The notes under the pieces were generated by a model that saw only the letters and a program-made list of their open reading frames with translations, searched no databases and was not told the DNA's origin. Source: Bacillota bacterium (GTDB lineage Bacteria; Bacillota; Clostridia; Lachnospirales; Anaerotignaceae). From it: DNA of 64,000 nucleotides. Location: NCBI GenBank assembly GCA_019422105.1, contig JAHZDZ010000004.1, positions 167,071 to 231,070 of the forward strand, read 5' to 3'. The position numbers and the translations under genes were made by a program. Positions 1 through 8,103 of this stretch are shown one piece after another. Position 1 is the stretch's first letter, and each line of letters opens with the position of its first letter.

Positions 1-2
1 CC

Positions 3-674
3 CGCTGGTATAAGGTAGTCGCCAGGCCTCTGTGGGTAGGGGAGGAAAATCTTGAGATGACCGGTACGATAGGGAAGTTCATGGATATTCATGAGGAATT
101 TATAGAATTGGATACCTTTAAGCAGATGGCCGTGAGAGATTCCCTGACAAAGCTTAATAACCACATGGCAGCCAGAGAAATGATTGAGAACGCACTGTCT
201 AAAAATGACGATAGAAAATACGCACTTCTCCTTTTTGACCTTGATTTTTTTAAGTCGGCAAATGACCAGTACGGTCATTTATTTGGAGATGCCGTGTTAA
301 AGCATATGGCGAAAATGGTTCTGCAAAATATTCGCAGCAATGACATTGCCGCACGAATAGGCGGTGATGAATTCTTGATTTTTGTTTCCTATAAGGATGG
401 TATTCAGCCTTTGGTAGACAGGCTTTTCAGGGCGCTGTCAAACCGCTATAAGCAGTTTAATATATCCCTGAGTATGGGAGTTTCCCTGTTTCCAGAGCAC
501 GGAACAAATTACGAGAACCTGTTTTCCTGCGCGGATCAGGCACTGTATGCCGCTAAAAAGAATGGCAAAATGCAGTACTGCTTTTATGATAAATCTATTC
601 AGGGCTTTTTATCTGTTTTATCCCCCATGGACAACGAACGGGATGAGGATTCCTCAGACGCAGAAGCACGGTAG
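3..674 (+). CDS. PAS-GGDEF diguanylate cyclase, 5' end outside the window
   Basis: The reading frame is open from the left edge, so the gene is truncated by the window; 223 residues are visible. The first residues (WYKVVARPLW, then TGTIGKFMDIHEE) look like the end of a PAS domain. The rest is a GGDEF domain that makes cyclic di-GMP from two GTP. The active-site motif GGDEF is intact in ARIGGDEFLIF, and the inhibitory I-site RxxD (RSND) lies five residues before it, so product feedback inhibition is expected. An internal ATG at 57 would remove the PAS remnant and is not the natural start. A short acidic tail follows the domain. A bidirectional terminator at 691-722 ends the gene. What the missing N-terminus senses cannot be seen. 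Confidence 0.9.
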   Translation, partial: RWYKVVARPLWVGEENLEMTGTIGKFMDIHEEFIELDTFKQMAVRDSLTKLNNHMAAREMIENALSKNDDRKYALLLFDLDFFKSANDQYGHLFGDAVLKHMAKMVLQNIRSNDIAARIGGDEFLIFVSYKDGIQPLVDRLFRALSNRYKQFNISLSMGVSLFPEHGTNYENLFSCADQALYAAKKNGKMQYCFYDKSIQGFLSVLSPMDNERDEDSSDAEAR

Positions 675-690
675 AAAGATTTGGGCAAAA

Positions 691-722
691 AAGGGCACAA
701 ACCGTTGGTTTGCGCCCTTTTA
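691..722 (+). terminator. Bidirectional intrinsic terminator
   Basis: An 11-position stem (693-703 with 707-717, one mismatch) closes a GTT loop and is flanked by A-runs on the left and a T-run on the right. It can therefore end both the GGDEF gene and the converging acyl-CoA dehydrogenase gene. Confidence 0.85.
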
Positions 723-746
723 CTTGTTGTGAAGAAAGGGAAGGTT

Positions 747-2417
747 CTACAAAAGCATTTTAATTATTTCCGGAACAATTTTATACAAATCGTCTACAAT
801 ATAATAATCGGCATGCTCAAATATTGGCGCGGCAGGATCGCTATTGATGGCGATAACCGTCTTTGCATCCTTGATACCCGCCAAATGCTGAGATTGACCG
901 GAAATACCGACAGCCAAATAGAGGTTTCCCTTAAATTTCTGGCCGGAAAGGCCGACAAAATGATCCAGAGGCACATATTTTTTCCACTCCGCAGCAGGAC
1001 GGGAGGAACCGACCTCCGCTCCCATGGCTTCTGCCAATGTACGGATCATTATCATATCTGTGTCCTTTTCAAGTCCCATACCGACGCTTATAACACGATC
1101 AGATCCGGCTATTGTATGATCTCCCTGATATATAGCGGAAGGGGAGAGCCCATCTTTTTTCAGCGCTTCCAACAGAGCCTCTGCTTTTTTAGCCGGAGTT
1201 GCTCCGTCCAATCTGACTTTTTTTCGTCCTTGATTTGCCTCTACAGGCTTTGAAACAGGTGCTGCGCTCTTTTTATCCTTTCCAAGAAGCGCGGCGGAGA
1301 TGACAACCCTCTGTATTTCATTTGTCCCCTCATAAATTGTTGTAATTTTTGCGTCACGGTACATACGCTCCACCGCAAAGCCCTTCAGGAAACCGGAGCC
1401 GCCGTAAATCTGAACAGCGTCGTTAACCACCTCAAGACAGATATCTGACGCATATTGCTTTGCCATAGCGGATTCCACACCGTAGGATTCATGGTTCTCC
1501 TTCAACTCAGCAGCACTGTAGACAAGAAAGCGGGCTGCCCTGATTTTGGTTGCCATATCTGCGATTTTGAAGGCAACGGCCTGCTGCTTTCCGATTGGCT
1601 TTCCAAACTGAACTCGTTCTTTCGCGTAGAGAAGCGCCTGCTCATATGCTCCCTGTGCGATGCCAAGCGCCTGCGCCGCAATACCGATGCGTCCGCCCTC
1701 CAGAGTTTTCATGGCGATAACAAAGCCTTCTCCTTCCTTTCCGAGAAGATTATCCTTTGGCACCTTTACATCCTTAAAGGTAAGCTGTGCCGTGGCGGAG
1801 GAACGGATTCCCATTTTGTCATAATGGGGTTCAATCGTAAAGCCGGGGAAGTCCTTCTCTACAATAAAGGCGCTGATGCCTCTGCTTCCAATGCCGGGGG
1901 TTGTCAGAGCAAAGATAACATAGGTATCTGCATATCCCGCATTGGTAATAAATATTTTTGTACCGTTTAAAATATAGTGCTCTCCGTCAAGTACAGCAGT
2001 TGTTTCCGTTCCGCTGGCATCGCTGCCCGCATTTGGTTCTGTCAGTCCGAAAGCGCCAAGCTTTTTTCCTGATGCCATAGGCTTCAGATACTTTTCCTTC
2101 TGCGCCTCTGAGCCATATGCATAGATTGGCCAGCTTCCGAGAGAAACATGGGCGGAAAGAATAACGCCTGTTCCCGCATCAACACGGCTGAGCTCTTCTA
2201 CTGCAATGGCATAGCTCAGTGCGTCCATGCCGGCGCCGCCGTATTCCGTTGGAAAAGGAATGCCCAGTATACCCATCTGTCCCAGTTCCTTTACAATTTC
2301 CTCAGGAAAACGGTTTTCCTGATCCAGTTGAAAAGCGATGGGAGCAATTTTGCTTTCGGCAAAAGTTCTCAGTTTTTGCTGTAAAGCCTCCTGCTGCGGT
2401 GTAAGCTTAAAGTTCAT
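747..2417 (-). CDS. Acyl-CoA dehydrogenase fused to an ETF-alpha FAD-binding domain
   Basis: Residues about 1-380 are a complete acyl-CoA dehydrogenase: the FAD/substrate motif GLTEPNAGSDASG, the ERVQFGKPI region and the IYEGTNEIQR block with the catalytic Glu. These enzymes oxidise acyl-CoA to enoyl-CoA, or run in reverse in fermenters, and exchange electrons with electron-transfer flavoprotein (ETF). After a linker (about 380-415) residues 420-556 match the C-terminal FAD domain of ETF alpha: GSSRPAAEW, VGLSGQ, LYLAVGISGQSQHLAG, VIAINSDPAAPIF and ADYYIVDDLYKIVPE. ETF domains I and III and an etfB gene are absent. The family is normally about 380 residues; this protein has 556. The ATG follows AAGGGGGAT. 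The substrate cannot be read from sequence; short-chain (butyryl, propionyl or acryloyl) is inference. Confidence 0.93.
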   Translation of the reverse strand: MNFKLTPQQEALQQKLRTFAESKIAPIAFQLDQENRFPEEIVKELGQMGILGIPFPTEYGGAGMDALSYAIAVEELSRVDAGTGVILSAHVSLGSWPIYAYGSEAQKEKYLKPMASGKKLGAFGLTEPNAGSDASGTETTAVLDGEHYILNGTKIFITNAGYADTYVIFALTTPGIGSRGISAFIVEKDFPGFTIEPHYDKMGIRSSATAQLTFKDVKVPKDNLLGKEGEGFVIAMKTLEGGRIGIAAQALGIAQGAYEQALLYAKERVQFGKPIGKQQAVAFKIADMATKIRAARFLVYSAAELKENHESYGVESAMAKQYASDICLEVVNDAVQIYGGSGFLKGFAVERMYRDAKITTIYEGTNEIQRVVISAALLGKDKKSAAPVSKPVEANQGRKKVRLDGATPAKKAEALLEALKKDGLSPSAIYQGDHTIAGSDRVISVGMGLEKDTDMIMIRTLAEAMGAEVGSSRPAAEWKKYVPLDHFVGLSGQKFKGNLYLAVGISGQSQHLAGIKDAKTVIAINSDPAAPIFEHADYYIVDDLYKIVPEIIKMLL

Positions 2418-2561
2418 AGTAAATCCCCCTTCTTTTTTAGCATAGCTGAATTAAGTATTTGATAAAATCTATTAACTTATAATAATTATCATCTAATAAT
2501 AAGATAACTCTAAAAAATGGAATTGTCAATTGTTTTCTCCATAAAATAACGATAAATTACA

Positions 2562-2679
2562 GCGAAGAACCTTAAAACCTGTGGTTTCTCGGTACATTTG
2601 CTTCGCAAATGAACTCTTAAGGAGCAAACCTTAACAAGCAGGCTTGCACAGTATGCTTCTTAAGCACCTTTTTCTTCGC
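2562..2679 (-). ncRNA. Putative structured RNA element, single copy (same class as 25244-25516)
   Basis: Read on the minus strand, the outer arms GCGAAGAA (2679-2672) and TTCTTCGC (2569-2562) enclose, in order, a long stem CTTAAGAAGCA/TGCTCCTTAAG (2664-2654 with 2626-2616), a hairpin CATTTGC-GAA-GCAAATG (2611-2595), the single-stranded motif ACCGAG, and a hairpin AAACC-ACA-GGTTT (2587-2575). The tandem element near 25.3 kb has the same order of parts, the same ACCGAG, the same ACA loop and the same 5' flank (ATAAA-GCGRAG) with different stem sequences, which is what covariation would produce. No coding frame fits. Strand is inferred from this comparison. I do not recognise a named RNA family. 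Confidence 0.5.
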
Positions 2680-2873
2680 TTTTATGGTAAAAAAGGATGA
2701 AATTTCGGCGGAGATTCTTCAAACAACGGCTGCACATTTGCTGAGTATCTGATAAATACGGTAATCTCTCCCACTGTGTTGCCATTTAAGCTCACAGACA
2801 CCAGTGCCGCTTTGAAAAAAATACTTTGGGGCGGTGATTGTGATATTACCCCCCTTCTATATACGGTATACAG

Positions 2874-2902
2874 TTGACAGGAGGCAGGAAAAGGAGTAGT
2901 AT
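2874..2902 (+). promoter_or_regulatory. Sigma-A promoter of the marR-MATE operon
   Basis: The -35 TTGACA (2874-2879) and the -10 TAGTAT (2897-2902) are separated by exactly 17 bases, and the operator follows at once. Confidence 0.8.
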
Positions 2903-2918
2903 AGTTCATAAATGAACT
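2903..2918 (+). promoter_or_regulatory. Palindromic operator, probably MarR autoregulation
   Basis: AGTTCAT-AA-ATGAACT is a perfect 16-bp palindrome directly after the -10 box, over the expected transcription start and just before the ribosome binding site of the MarR-type gene. This is the usual position for MarR self-repression. Binding itself is inference. Confidence 0.75.
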
Positions 2919-2934
2919 AAAAGGAGGGGGCAAT

Positions 2935-3402
2935 TTGGAAAAGATACGGTCTGTACCGGATATTCTTTCCGGTGACAACTTCTTATCAATTTATTTTAAA
3001 TCAGTAAAGGAATATAAAAAAATATGCTCCCGGGCAGTTGCCGAATACAATTTTATGCCCAATGAAATAGAAGTATTAATGTTTTTGACAAACAACAAGG
3101 GGAGGAATACGGCAAAGGAAATTTCTCTGTATAAGGGAATCTCCAAATCACTGGTATGTAAATCTGTGGATTCCCTAGTGAGAAGGGGGTTTCTTTTCAG
3201 GAAGACGGATGAGTCGGATAAGCGGATAGACAGGCTTTTTCTAACAGAATCCGCATTGGATATTGCAGAAAAGCTGCAAGAGAACAAGATGGAATTTATC
3301 GCATCAATAGCACGGGATATTCCGGCAGAGGAATTGGTCATATTTAAAAAAGTACTGGACAAAATGCTCTCCAATTTAGAGTATAATCAGAATAATGGAT
3401 AG
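2935..3402 (+). CDS. MarR-family transcriptional regulator
   Basis: This 155-residue protein has the MarR winged-helix layout: a helical N-terminus, a recognition helix region around KGISKSLVCKSVDSLVRRGF (about residues 70-90) and the wing with DESDKRIDRLFLTE. The start is TTG at 2935, chosen because AAGGAGGGGG ends four bases upstream. It overlaps the following MATE gene region closely and shares its promoter. It is expected to repress itself and the efflux pump through the palindrome at 2903-2918 until a ligand, perhaps a pump substrate, binds. The ligand is unknown. Confidence 0.9.
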   Translation: MEKIRSVPDILSGDNFLSIYFKSVKEYKKICSRAVAEYNFMPNEIEVLMFLTNNKGRNTAKEISLYKGISKSLVCKSVDSLVRRGFLFRKTDESDKRIDRLFLTESALDIAEKLQENKMEFIASIARDIPAEELVIFKKVLDKMLSNLEYNQNNG

Positions 3403-3415
3403 AGGGGAAATAGAA

Positions 3416-4780
3416 ATGGAACTGCAAAAAAAGGAAAAAACCAATGATCTTGGAAAAGACGATGTCAAAAAACTGCTGCTGAACCTATCCATACCGGCAA
3501 TCACAGCACAGGTTATCAATGCACTTTATAATATTGTTGACAGAATGTATATCGGGCATATTCCCCAAAACGGAGATTTGGCCTTGACGGGCCTTGGCCT
3601 TTGCTTTCCTATTATTATGCTCATTGCGGCCTTTGCCTCTTTGATTGCCCAGGGCGGCGCGTCCATTGCGGCAATTTTTATGGGCCAAAACAGTGATAAC
3701 AAGGCTGAAAAGCTTATGGGCAACTGTTTTACACTGCTGATAGGCACGGGCATTGTGCTGACAGTATTATTTCAGGTTTTCAAACGTCCCATATTATTTG
3801 CAGTGGGCGCAAGTGTCAATACCATAGGCTATGCAGAGGATTATATCCGCATCTATCTGATTGGCAGTCTGCCGGTATTGATAGCATTGGGACTAAACAT
3901 GTTTATCAATACACAGGGATTTTCCAAGGTGGGTATGAAAACGGTTCTGATAGGCGCCGTACTCAATATTATATTAGACCCAATCTTTATTTTTGTATTT
4001 AACATGGGCGTCAAAGGCGCTGCTCTGGCTACTATTATCTCGCAGGCGGTTTCCGCTGTGTGGGTGTTCCTGTTTTTAATTGGAAAGAAAACAAAGCTCA
4101 GGCTGAAGTTGAGCTGTATGAAGCTTGATTTTGAACTGATGAAGCAGTCTCTTGGGCTGGGTATATCTCCTTTTGTCATGCTTTCCACAGAGAGCTTGAT
4201 AAGCGTTGTGTTAAACGCCAGCCTGCAAAAATACGGCGGAGACGTGGCGGTTGGTGCAATGACTATATTGTCCAGCGTTATGCAGTTTTTCAATCTGCCG
4301 CTTCAGGGTCTGAGTCAGGGCGCACAGCCTATTATAAGCTTTAATTTTGGCGCCAGGCAGTTTAAGAGGGTGAAGGAAGCTTTTACTCTTATGCTGAAGT
4401 CTTCGCTGGCAATGAGCGGTATTTTCTGGGTTGCGGTTATGTTTTTCACTCGGACCATTGTTATGTTCTTTACAAACCAGGAGGCACTTATTGAGTTTAC
4501 CGTTCCCGCTATGCGGATATATATGTTTATGATAGCTGCTATGGCAGTACAGACATCATGCCAGCAAAGCTTTCTGGCGACGGGGCAGGCCAAGGTTTCC
4601 CTGTTTTTGGCTATGTTGAGAAAGATTATACTTTTAATGCCTCTTGCACTGTTGTTTGGTGCGCTGTGGGGAACACAGGGTGTATTTTTTGCGGAGCCCG
4701 TGGCAGATTTTATGGCTGCGTCGACTACATTTATTATATTTATGAAGCGCCGCCACTATATTTTCGGTGAGCCGGAATAA
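3416..4780 (+). CDS. MATE-family multidrug/cation antiporter
   Basis: The 454-residue, 12-helix protein begins with a cytoplasmic KDDVKKLLLNLSIPAITAQ and then the NALYNIVDRMYIG signature of MATE exporters; QGGASIAAIFMG and QPIISFNFGA are further family motifs of the two halves. MATE pumps export cationic drugs or metabolites in exchange for sodium or protons. The ATG at 3416 is preferred over an in-frame ATG at 3395 because AGGGGAA lies six bases before it. It is co-transcribed with the marR gene in front and ends at the terminator at 4831. The substrate cannot be inferred. Confidence 0.93.
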   Translation: MELQKKEKTNDLGKDDVKKLLLNLSIPAITAQVINALYNIVDRMYIGHIPQNGDLALTGLGLCFPIIMLIAAFASLIAQGGASIAAIFMGQNSDNKAEKLMGNCFTLLIGTGIVLTVLFQVFKRPILFAVGASVNTIGYAEDYIRIYLIGSLPVLIALGLNMFINTQGFSKVGMKTVLIGAVLNIILDPIFIFVFNMGVKGAALATIISQAVSAVWVFLFLIGKKTKLRLKLSCMKLDFELMKQSLGLGISPFVMLSTESLISVVLNASLQKYGGDVAVGAMTILSSVMQFFNLPLQGLSQGAQPIISFNFGARQFKRVKEAFTLMLKSSLAMSGIFWVAVMFFTRTIVMFFTNQEALIEFTVPAMRIYMFMIAAMAVQTSCQQSFLATGQAKVSLFLAMLRKIILLMPLALLFGALWGTQGVFFAEPVADFMAASTTFIIFMKRRHYIFGEPE

Positions 4781-4830
4781 GTATAAATATTGCGTCTGCT
4801 TTTGGTGAATATGAAAATAAGGTATGCTGA

Positions 4831-4856
4831 AAAAGTCCTCCCACGAGGGCTTTTTT
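4831..4856 (+). terminator. Intrinsic terminator after the MATE gene
   Basis: The stem AGTCCTC/GAGGGCT around the loop CCAC is followed by six T residues. Confidence 0.85.
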
Positions 4857-4998
4857 CAATATACGGAAAGGTAACATTCTTAAGGTATTCCGTATCTTCG
4901 GATTAACCTGGAGTTTACACAGTATATACAAGCACTTTACATCCCTGTGTTATGTTCATTGTTATATGGTTCATAGCTCAAAAGCAGGAGGGAAAACA

Positions 4999-5664
4999 AT
5001 GAGTATAAGAAATGAGTTCGACAGGGAGTTAAATAAACTGCACAATGAGGTTTTAAAGATGGGCAGCGTGATAGAGGAAACCTTGAATATGACGATAGAG
5101 GCACTGAAGAATAGAAGTATTTCCGTTTTGGAGGAAATCATCCGAAGGGACGACATCATCGACCAATATGAAAGTGATATTGAAAGAAGCTGTCTGAACA
5201 TGATAATCAGACAGCAGCCTGTAGCCGCAGATTTGAGGGCCATTGCCTCTGTGCTGAAAATTATCACCGATATGGAGCGCATTGCCGATCAGAGCAGTGA
5301 TATTGCCGAATATATGATTCAGATAATACAAAAAGGCTGCCGGGCCGAATCCTTTGACCTGACGGATATTTTGCACATGGCCTCCCGTGCGAAGGATATG
5401 GTTGTGGAAACCATTGAATGCTATGTAAACCTGGATGTCGGGAGGGCAATTGAAATTTCGCAGAGAGATGATGAAATTGATCGGTATTTTTCCGGAATCG
5501 CGAAAAACATTGAGCAGAAAATGAAGGAGAACGGGGACTTTATATTTGAGGGAATATGCTATCTCTATATTATAAAGTATATAGAGCGCATTGCCGATCA
5601 TTCCACCAATATCTGTGAATGGGTTGCCTACAGGGTAACAGGGGAGCATAATAGCTACAACTAA
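4999..5664 (+). CDS. phoU: PhoU-family phosphate signalling protein
   Basis: The 221-residue protein consists of two PhoU repeats, each a three-helix bundle with the metal-binding signatures: DxxxxxIERSC in the first repeat and DDEIDRYF plus KYIERIADHSTNICEW in the second. PhoU links phosphate uptake by PstSCAB to the PhoR-PhoB two-component system. None of those genes is next to it here, so it is a stand-alone copy. The ATG at 4999 follows AGGAGGG; a longer in-frame start at 4966 lacks a ribosome binding site. A DedA-family gene follows 65 bases downstream and may be co-transcribed. Confidence 0.9.
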   Translation: MSIRNEFDRELNKLHNEVLKMGSVIEETLNMTIEALKNRSISVLEEIIRRDDIIDQYESDIERSCLNMIIRQQPVAADLRAIASVLKIITDMERIADQSSDIAEYMIQIIQKGCRAESFDLTDILHMASRAKDMVVETIECYVNLDVGRAIEISQRDDEIDRYFSGIAKNIEQKMKENGDFIFEGICYLYIIKYIERIADHSTNICEWVAYRVTGEHNSYN

Positions 5665-5729
5665 ATTCAAGTCTGAAAAGGCGGTTTCCGACATAAAATA
5701 ATAGAGTAACTCTATTTGCAGGTGATTTT

Positions 5730-6350
5730 ATGGCGGAAATGATACTCAACACACTCATTGAAATAATCAATAAGCTGGGATATGCCGGCATACTGTGCGC
5801 CACAGGGCTGGAGTATGCCTGTTTTCCCGTTTCAAGCGAGCTTCTGCTTCCTTTTATCGGCTACACAGTATCTAAGGGGCAGATGAGTCTTGTCCTGACC
5901 ATATTAACCAGTACACTGGGCGGAATTATGGGATGTCTTTTTTGCTATATGATAGGAAGATTCGGCGGAAATTTTCTCAACCGTACCCTGTGTCGGAGGT
6001 TCAAAAGCGCAGATATAGGCATCAGCAGGGCGGTATCTTTTTTCAGACGCCACGGCAGCTATTCCGTAATGTTTGGGAGGGTGTTTCCCATTGTGCGTAC
6101 TTACATATCCATACCGGCGGGAATTGCAAAAATGAATGTCTTATCCTTTGTCACTTATACGGCCATAGGTGCTTTTGTATGGAATACTGTTTTAATTTCC
6201 ATGGGATTTTTTCTGGGAGAGCATTGGCAAACGGCATCCGTGTTTTTTACGGATCACAAATGGACAATTATCATTGTTTTGCTCCTATTGTTTTTCATTA
6301 TATTTTATCGTATAAGGGGAGGGAGAAATAAAAGAAGGCGTAAGAAATAG
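5730..6350 (+). CDS. DedA-family membrane protein
   Basis: The 206-residue protein has the DedA/SNARE-associated fold: a re-entrant N-terminal segment with CFPVSSELLLPFIGY, whose Glu is conserved, the block GRVFPIVRTYISIPAGI with the conserved Arg residues, and three to four further membrane segments ending in a basic tail (RGGRNKRRRKK). DedA proteins include undecaprenyl-phosphate flippases (UptA/PopT type) and other lipid transporters, so a role in recycling envelope lipid carrier is likely. GGTGATTTT precedes the ATG. A strong terminator follows at 6398. Confidence 0.88.
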   Translation: MAEMILNTLIEIINKLGYAGILCATGLEYACFPVSSELLLPFIGYTVSKGQMSLVLTILTSTLGGIMGCLFCYMIGRFGGNFLNRTLCRRFKSADIGISRAVSFFRRHGSYSVMFGRVFPIVRTYISIPAGIAKMNVLSFVTYTAIGAFVWNTVLISMGFFLGEHWQTASVFFTDHKWTIIIVLLLLFFIIFYRIRGGRNKRRRKK

Positions 6351-6397
6351 TGGCATAACCTGTTGGAATATGATAAAATGAAAAAACAAGTCTTATA

Positions 6398-6425
6398 AAG
6401 TTTCTACTTCCGTAGAAGCTTTTTT
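6398..6425 (+). terminator. Intrinsic terminator after the DedA gene
   Basis: The stem TTTCTAC/GTAGAAG extended by AAG/CTT, loop TTCC, is followed by a T-run (6420-6425). Confidence 0.85.
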
Positions 6426-6459
6426 GCTGTTATTGACAAACAGAGAACGGAAGTGAAGT

Positions 6460-7056
6460 ATGGCAAAAAACGATGTTTCGAAACAGATTAGTCCGAAAAC
6501 CGCCCAATCCGCAAAAATAGTCACGTCGCGGCTATTTTTCATAACAGGCAAAAGGGGAAGCGGAAAGTCCTGTATCATCAATAAACTTGCAGCTTTCTTT
6601 CAAAATGAATGTACCGGCTTTTTGACTCTTCCGTATGAGATTGGAGAAAAAAGACGGGGCTTCTATTTTCACTCACTTGAGGAGGTTAAAAATAACGATA
6701 TTCCCATCAGCGTACAGTATGATGAAAAAAGAGCATGGCCTGTTACCGAAACTTTTGAAACACTCGGAGTTGAATGCCTTGAAAAATGCCGACAAAGCGG
6801 CAAAAAAATTATACTGATGGATGAGCTTGGCAGGTTTGAGGAACAAGCTCCTGCCTTTTTAAAAAGCGTTTGGAGTGTACTGGACGGCTTGCAGCCGGTT
6901 GTCGGTGTGCTGCAGGAAGGTGATTCAGGCTACAGGAAAGGGATTAAATCAAGGGCGGATATCCTTGTCTATCATACCGAAAAGGATACAGCCGATTTTA
7001 TTTTCCAGGATATAAAACAAAATTTGGGGAGGTATTTCCATGAAACAATTGATTAA
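6460..7056 (+). CDS. THEP1-like P-loop nucleoside-triphosphatase
   Basis: The Walker A motif GKRGSGKS lies at about residues 30-37 and a Walker B of THEP1 type, IILMDELGRFE, near residue 120, giving the layout of the NTPase_1/THEP1 family (198 residues). A conserved GEKRRGFYF segment corresponds to the usual E-x-G-x-R-x-GF. THEP1 enzymes hydrolyse nucleoside triphosphates; their physiological role is poorly defined. This is the first gene of the molybdenum hydroxylase operon and overlaps the next gene by 17 bases, so it probably supports metal or cofactor delivery to that enzyme. That role is inference from position only. Confidence 0.8.
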   Translation: MAKNDVSKQISPKTAQSAKIVTSRLFFITGKRGSGKSCIINKLAAFFQNECTGFLTLPYEIGEKRRGFYFHSLEEVKNNDIPISVQYDEKRAWPVTETFETLGVECLEKCRQSGKKIILMDELGRFEEQAPAFLKSVWSVLDGLQPVVGVLQEGDSGYRKGIKSRADILVYHTEKDTADFIFQDIKQNLGRYFHETID

Positions 7057-8101
7057 AAGGGGCTTAAGCCTGTTTTTAGCCATAATGCTTATTTTTACAT
7101 TATCGGCCTGCGGGAAAAAAGACATAACGGAATTGCCTGCGCCAGGTCAAAATTCACAGCAGGAGGAGGAAAATACAGATACTGTCACTATCACAGACCA
7201 GTTGGGACGGACGGTGTCTGTGAAAAAGGATGTGCAGAGAATTGTATCTACCTACTACATATCCTCATCTCTTTTGATTGCGCTTGGCGCAAGGGACAAG
7301 CTTGTGGGAATTGAAATGAAAGCGGATGCCAGGGAAATTTATAAAAGGGCGGCGCCGGAGTTTTTGGAGCTTCCCGCAGTAGGCTCGGGAAAAGGAGTCA
7401 ATATAGAGGAAATTGCAAAGCTTGCGCCTGACGTTGTTATTCTCCCCATAAAGCTTGCGGATTCCGTCGCGCAGCTTGAGGAGCTGAATATCCCCGTTAT
7501 CGTCATTAATCCGGAAACCATGGATAATTTTATAGACTGCGTTTTGATCGTGAGTAAAGCCGTAGGCTGCGAAGAACGCGGGGAAGAACTGGTCGGCTAT
7601 TATGAAAGTATTATTCAAAGCACAAAGGAAAAAACAGAAGGGCTTGATAAGCCTACAGTGTATTTATCCGCCGGATCTGATTACCTCAGTACATGCACCT
7701 CAAAAATGTACCAGAACGATTTGATTCAGATGACGGGGGGAGAGAATGTATCCGCATCCTTGGAGGACGGATACTGGCAGACCATATCGGCGGAACAGCT
7801 TATCAGCTGGAATCCGGAATACTTCTTTATGGTAAACTATGCAGAGTATTCCAGGGATGATATTTTAAGGGATACAAGGCTTGCGGATATGGAAGCTGTA
7901 AAAAACGGCAGCATATTTGTATTCCCATCTGCGTTGGAGCCTTGGGACTACCCAACCCCTTCCTCTGTTTTGGGTATACTTTGGCTGACGAATAAGCTGC
8001 ATCCGGAAATATACAGCACAGAAGATTATGTGAATGAAGCACAGAATTTTTACAGTACTTATTTTAATATTGAAGTTACAGCAGAGGATTTGGGGTTATA
8101 G
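7040..8101 (+). CDS. ABC importer substrate-binding lipoprotein, BtuF/FecB-like
   Basis: The N-terminus is a lipoprotein signal peptide: basic KQLIKR, a hydrophobic core and the lipobox LSAC at residues about 21-24, so the protein is anchored outside the membrane by its Cys. After a Glu-rich linker comes a class III periplasmic-binding fold (TDQLGRTVSV, QRIVSTYYISSSLLIALGA, LAPDVVIL). GGGGAGG precedes the ATG. It forms one unit with the permease and ATPase that follow. Such type II importers carry iron complexes, cobalamin, or, in the MolBCA system, molybdate/tungstate; the molybdenum enzyme downstream makes the last option attractive, but the ligand is not proven. Confidence 0.88.
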   Translation: MKQLIKRGLSLFLAIMLIFTLSACGKKDITELPAPGQNSQQEEENTDTVTITDQLGRTVSVKKDVQRIVSTYYISSSLLIALGARDKLVGIEMKADAREIYKRAAPEFLELPAVGSGKGVNIEEIAKLAPDVVILPIKLADSVAQLEELNIPVIVINPETMDNFIDCVLIVSKAVGCEERGEELVGYYESIIQSTKEKTEGLDKPTVYLSAGSDYLSTCTSKMYQNDLIQMTGGENVSASLEDGYWQTISAEQLISWNPEYFFMVNYAEYSRDDILRDTRLADMEAVKNGSIFVFPSALEPWDYPTPSSVLGILWLTNKLHPEIYSTEDYVNEAQNFYSTYFNIEVTAEDLGL

Positions 8102-8103
8102 AC

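Noticed and set aside
2682..2978. 98-codon minus-strand open frame between the ACAD and marR genes
   Set aside because: It covers the marR promoter, operator and start, has no ribosome binding site and shows no recognisable content.
6426..6459. Promoter or molybdenum-cofactor riboswitch before the molybdenum operon
   Set aside because: TTGACA at 6433 would put the -10 on the start codon, and the 35-base leader after the terminator is too short for a Moco riboswitch.
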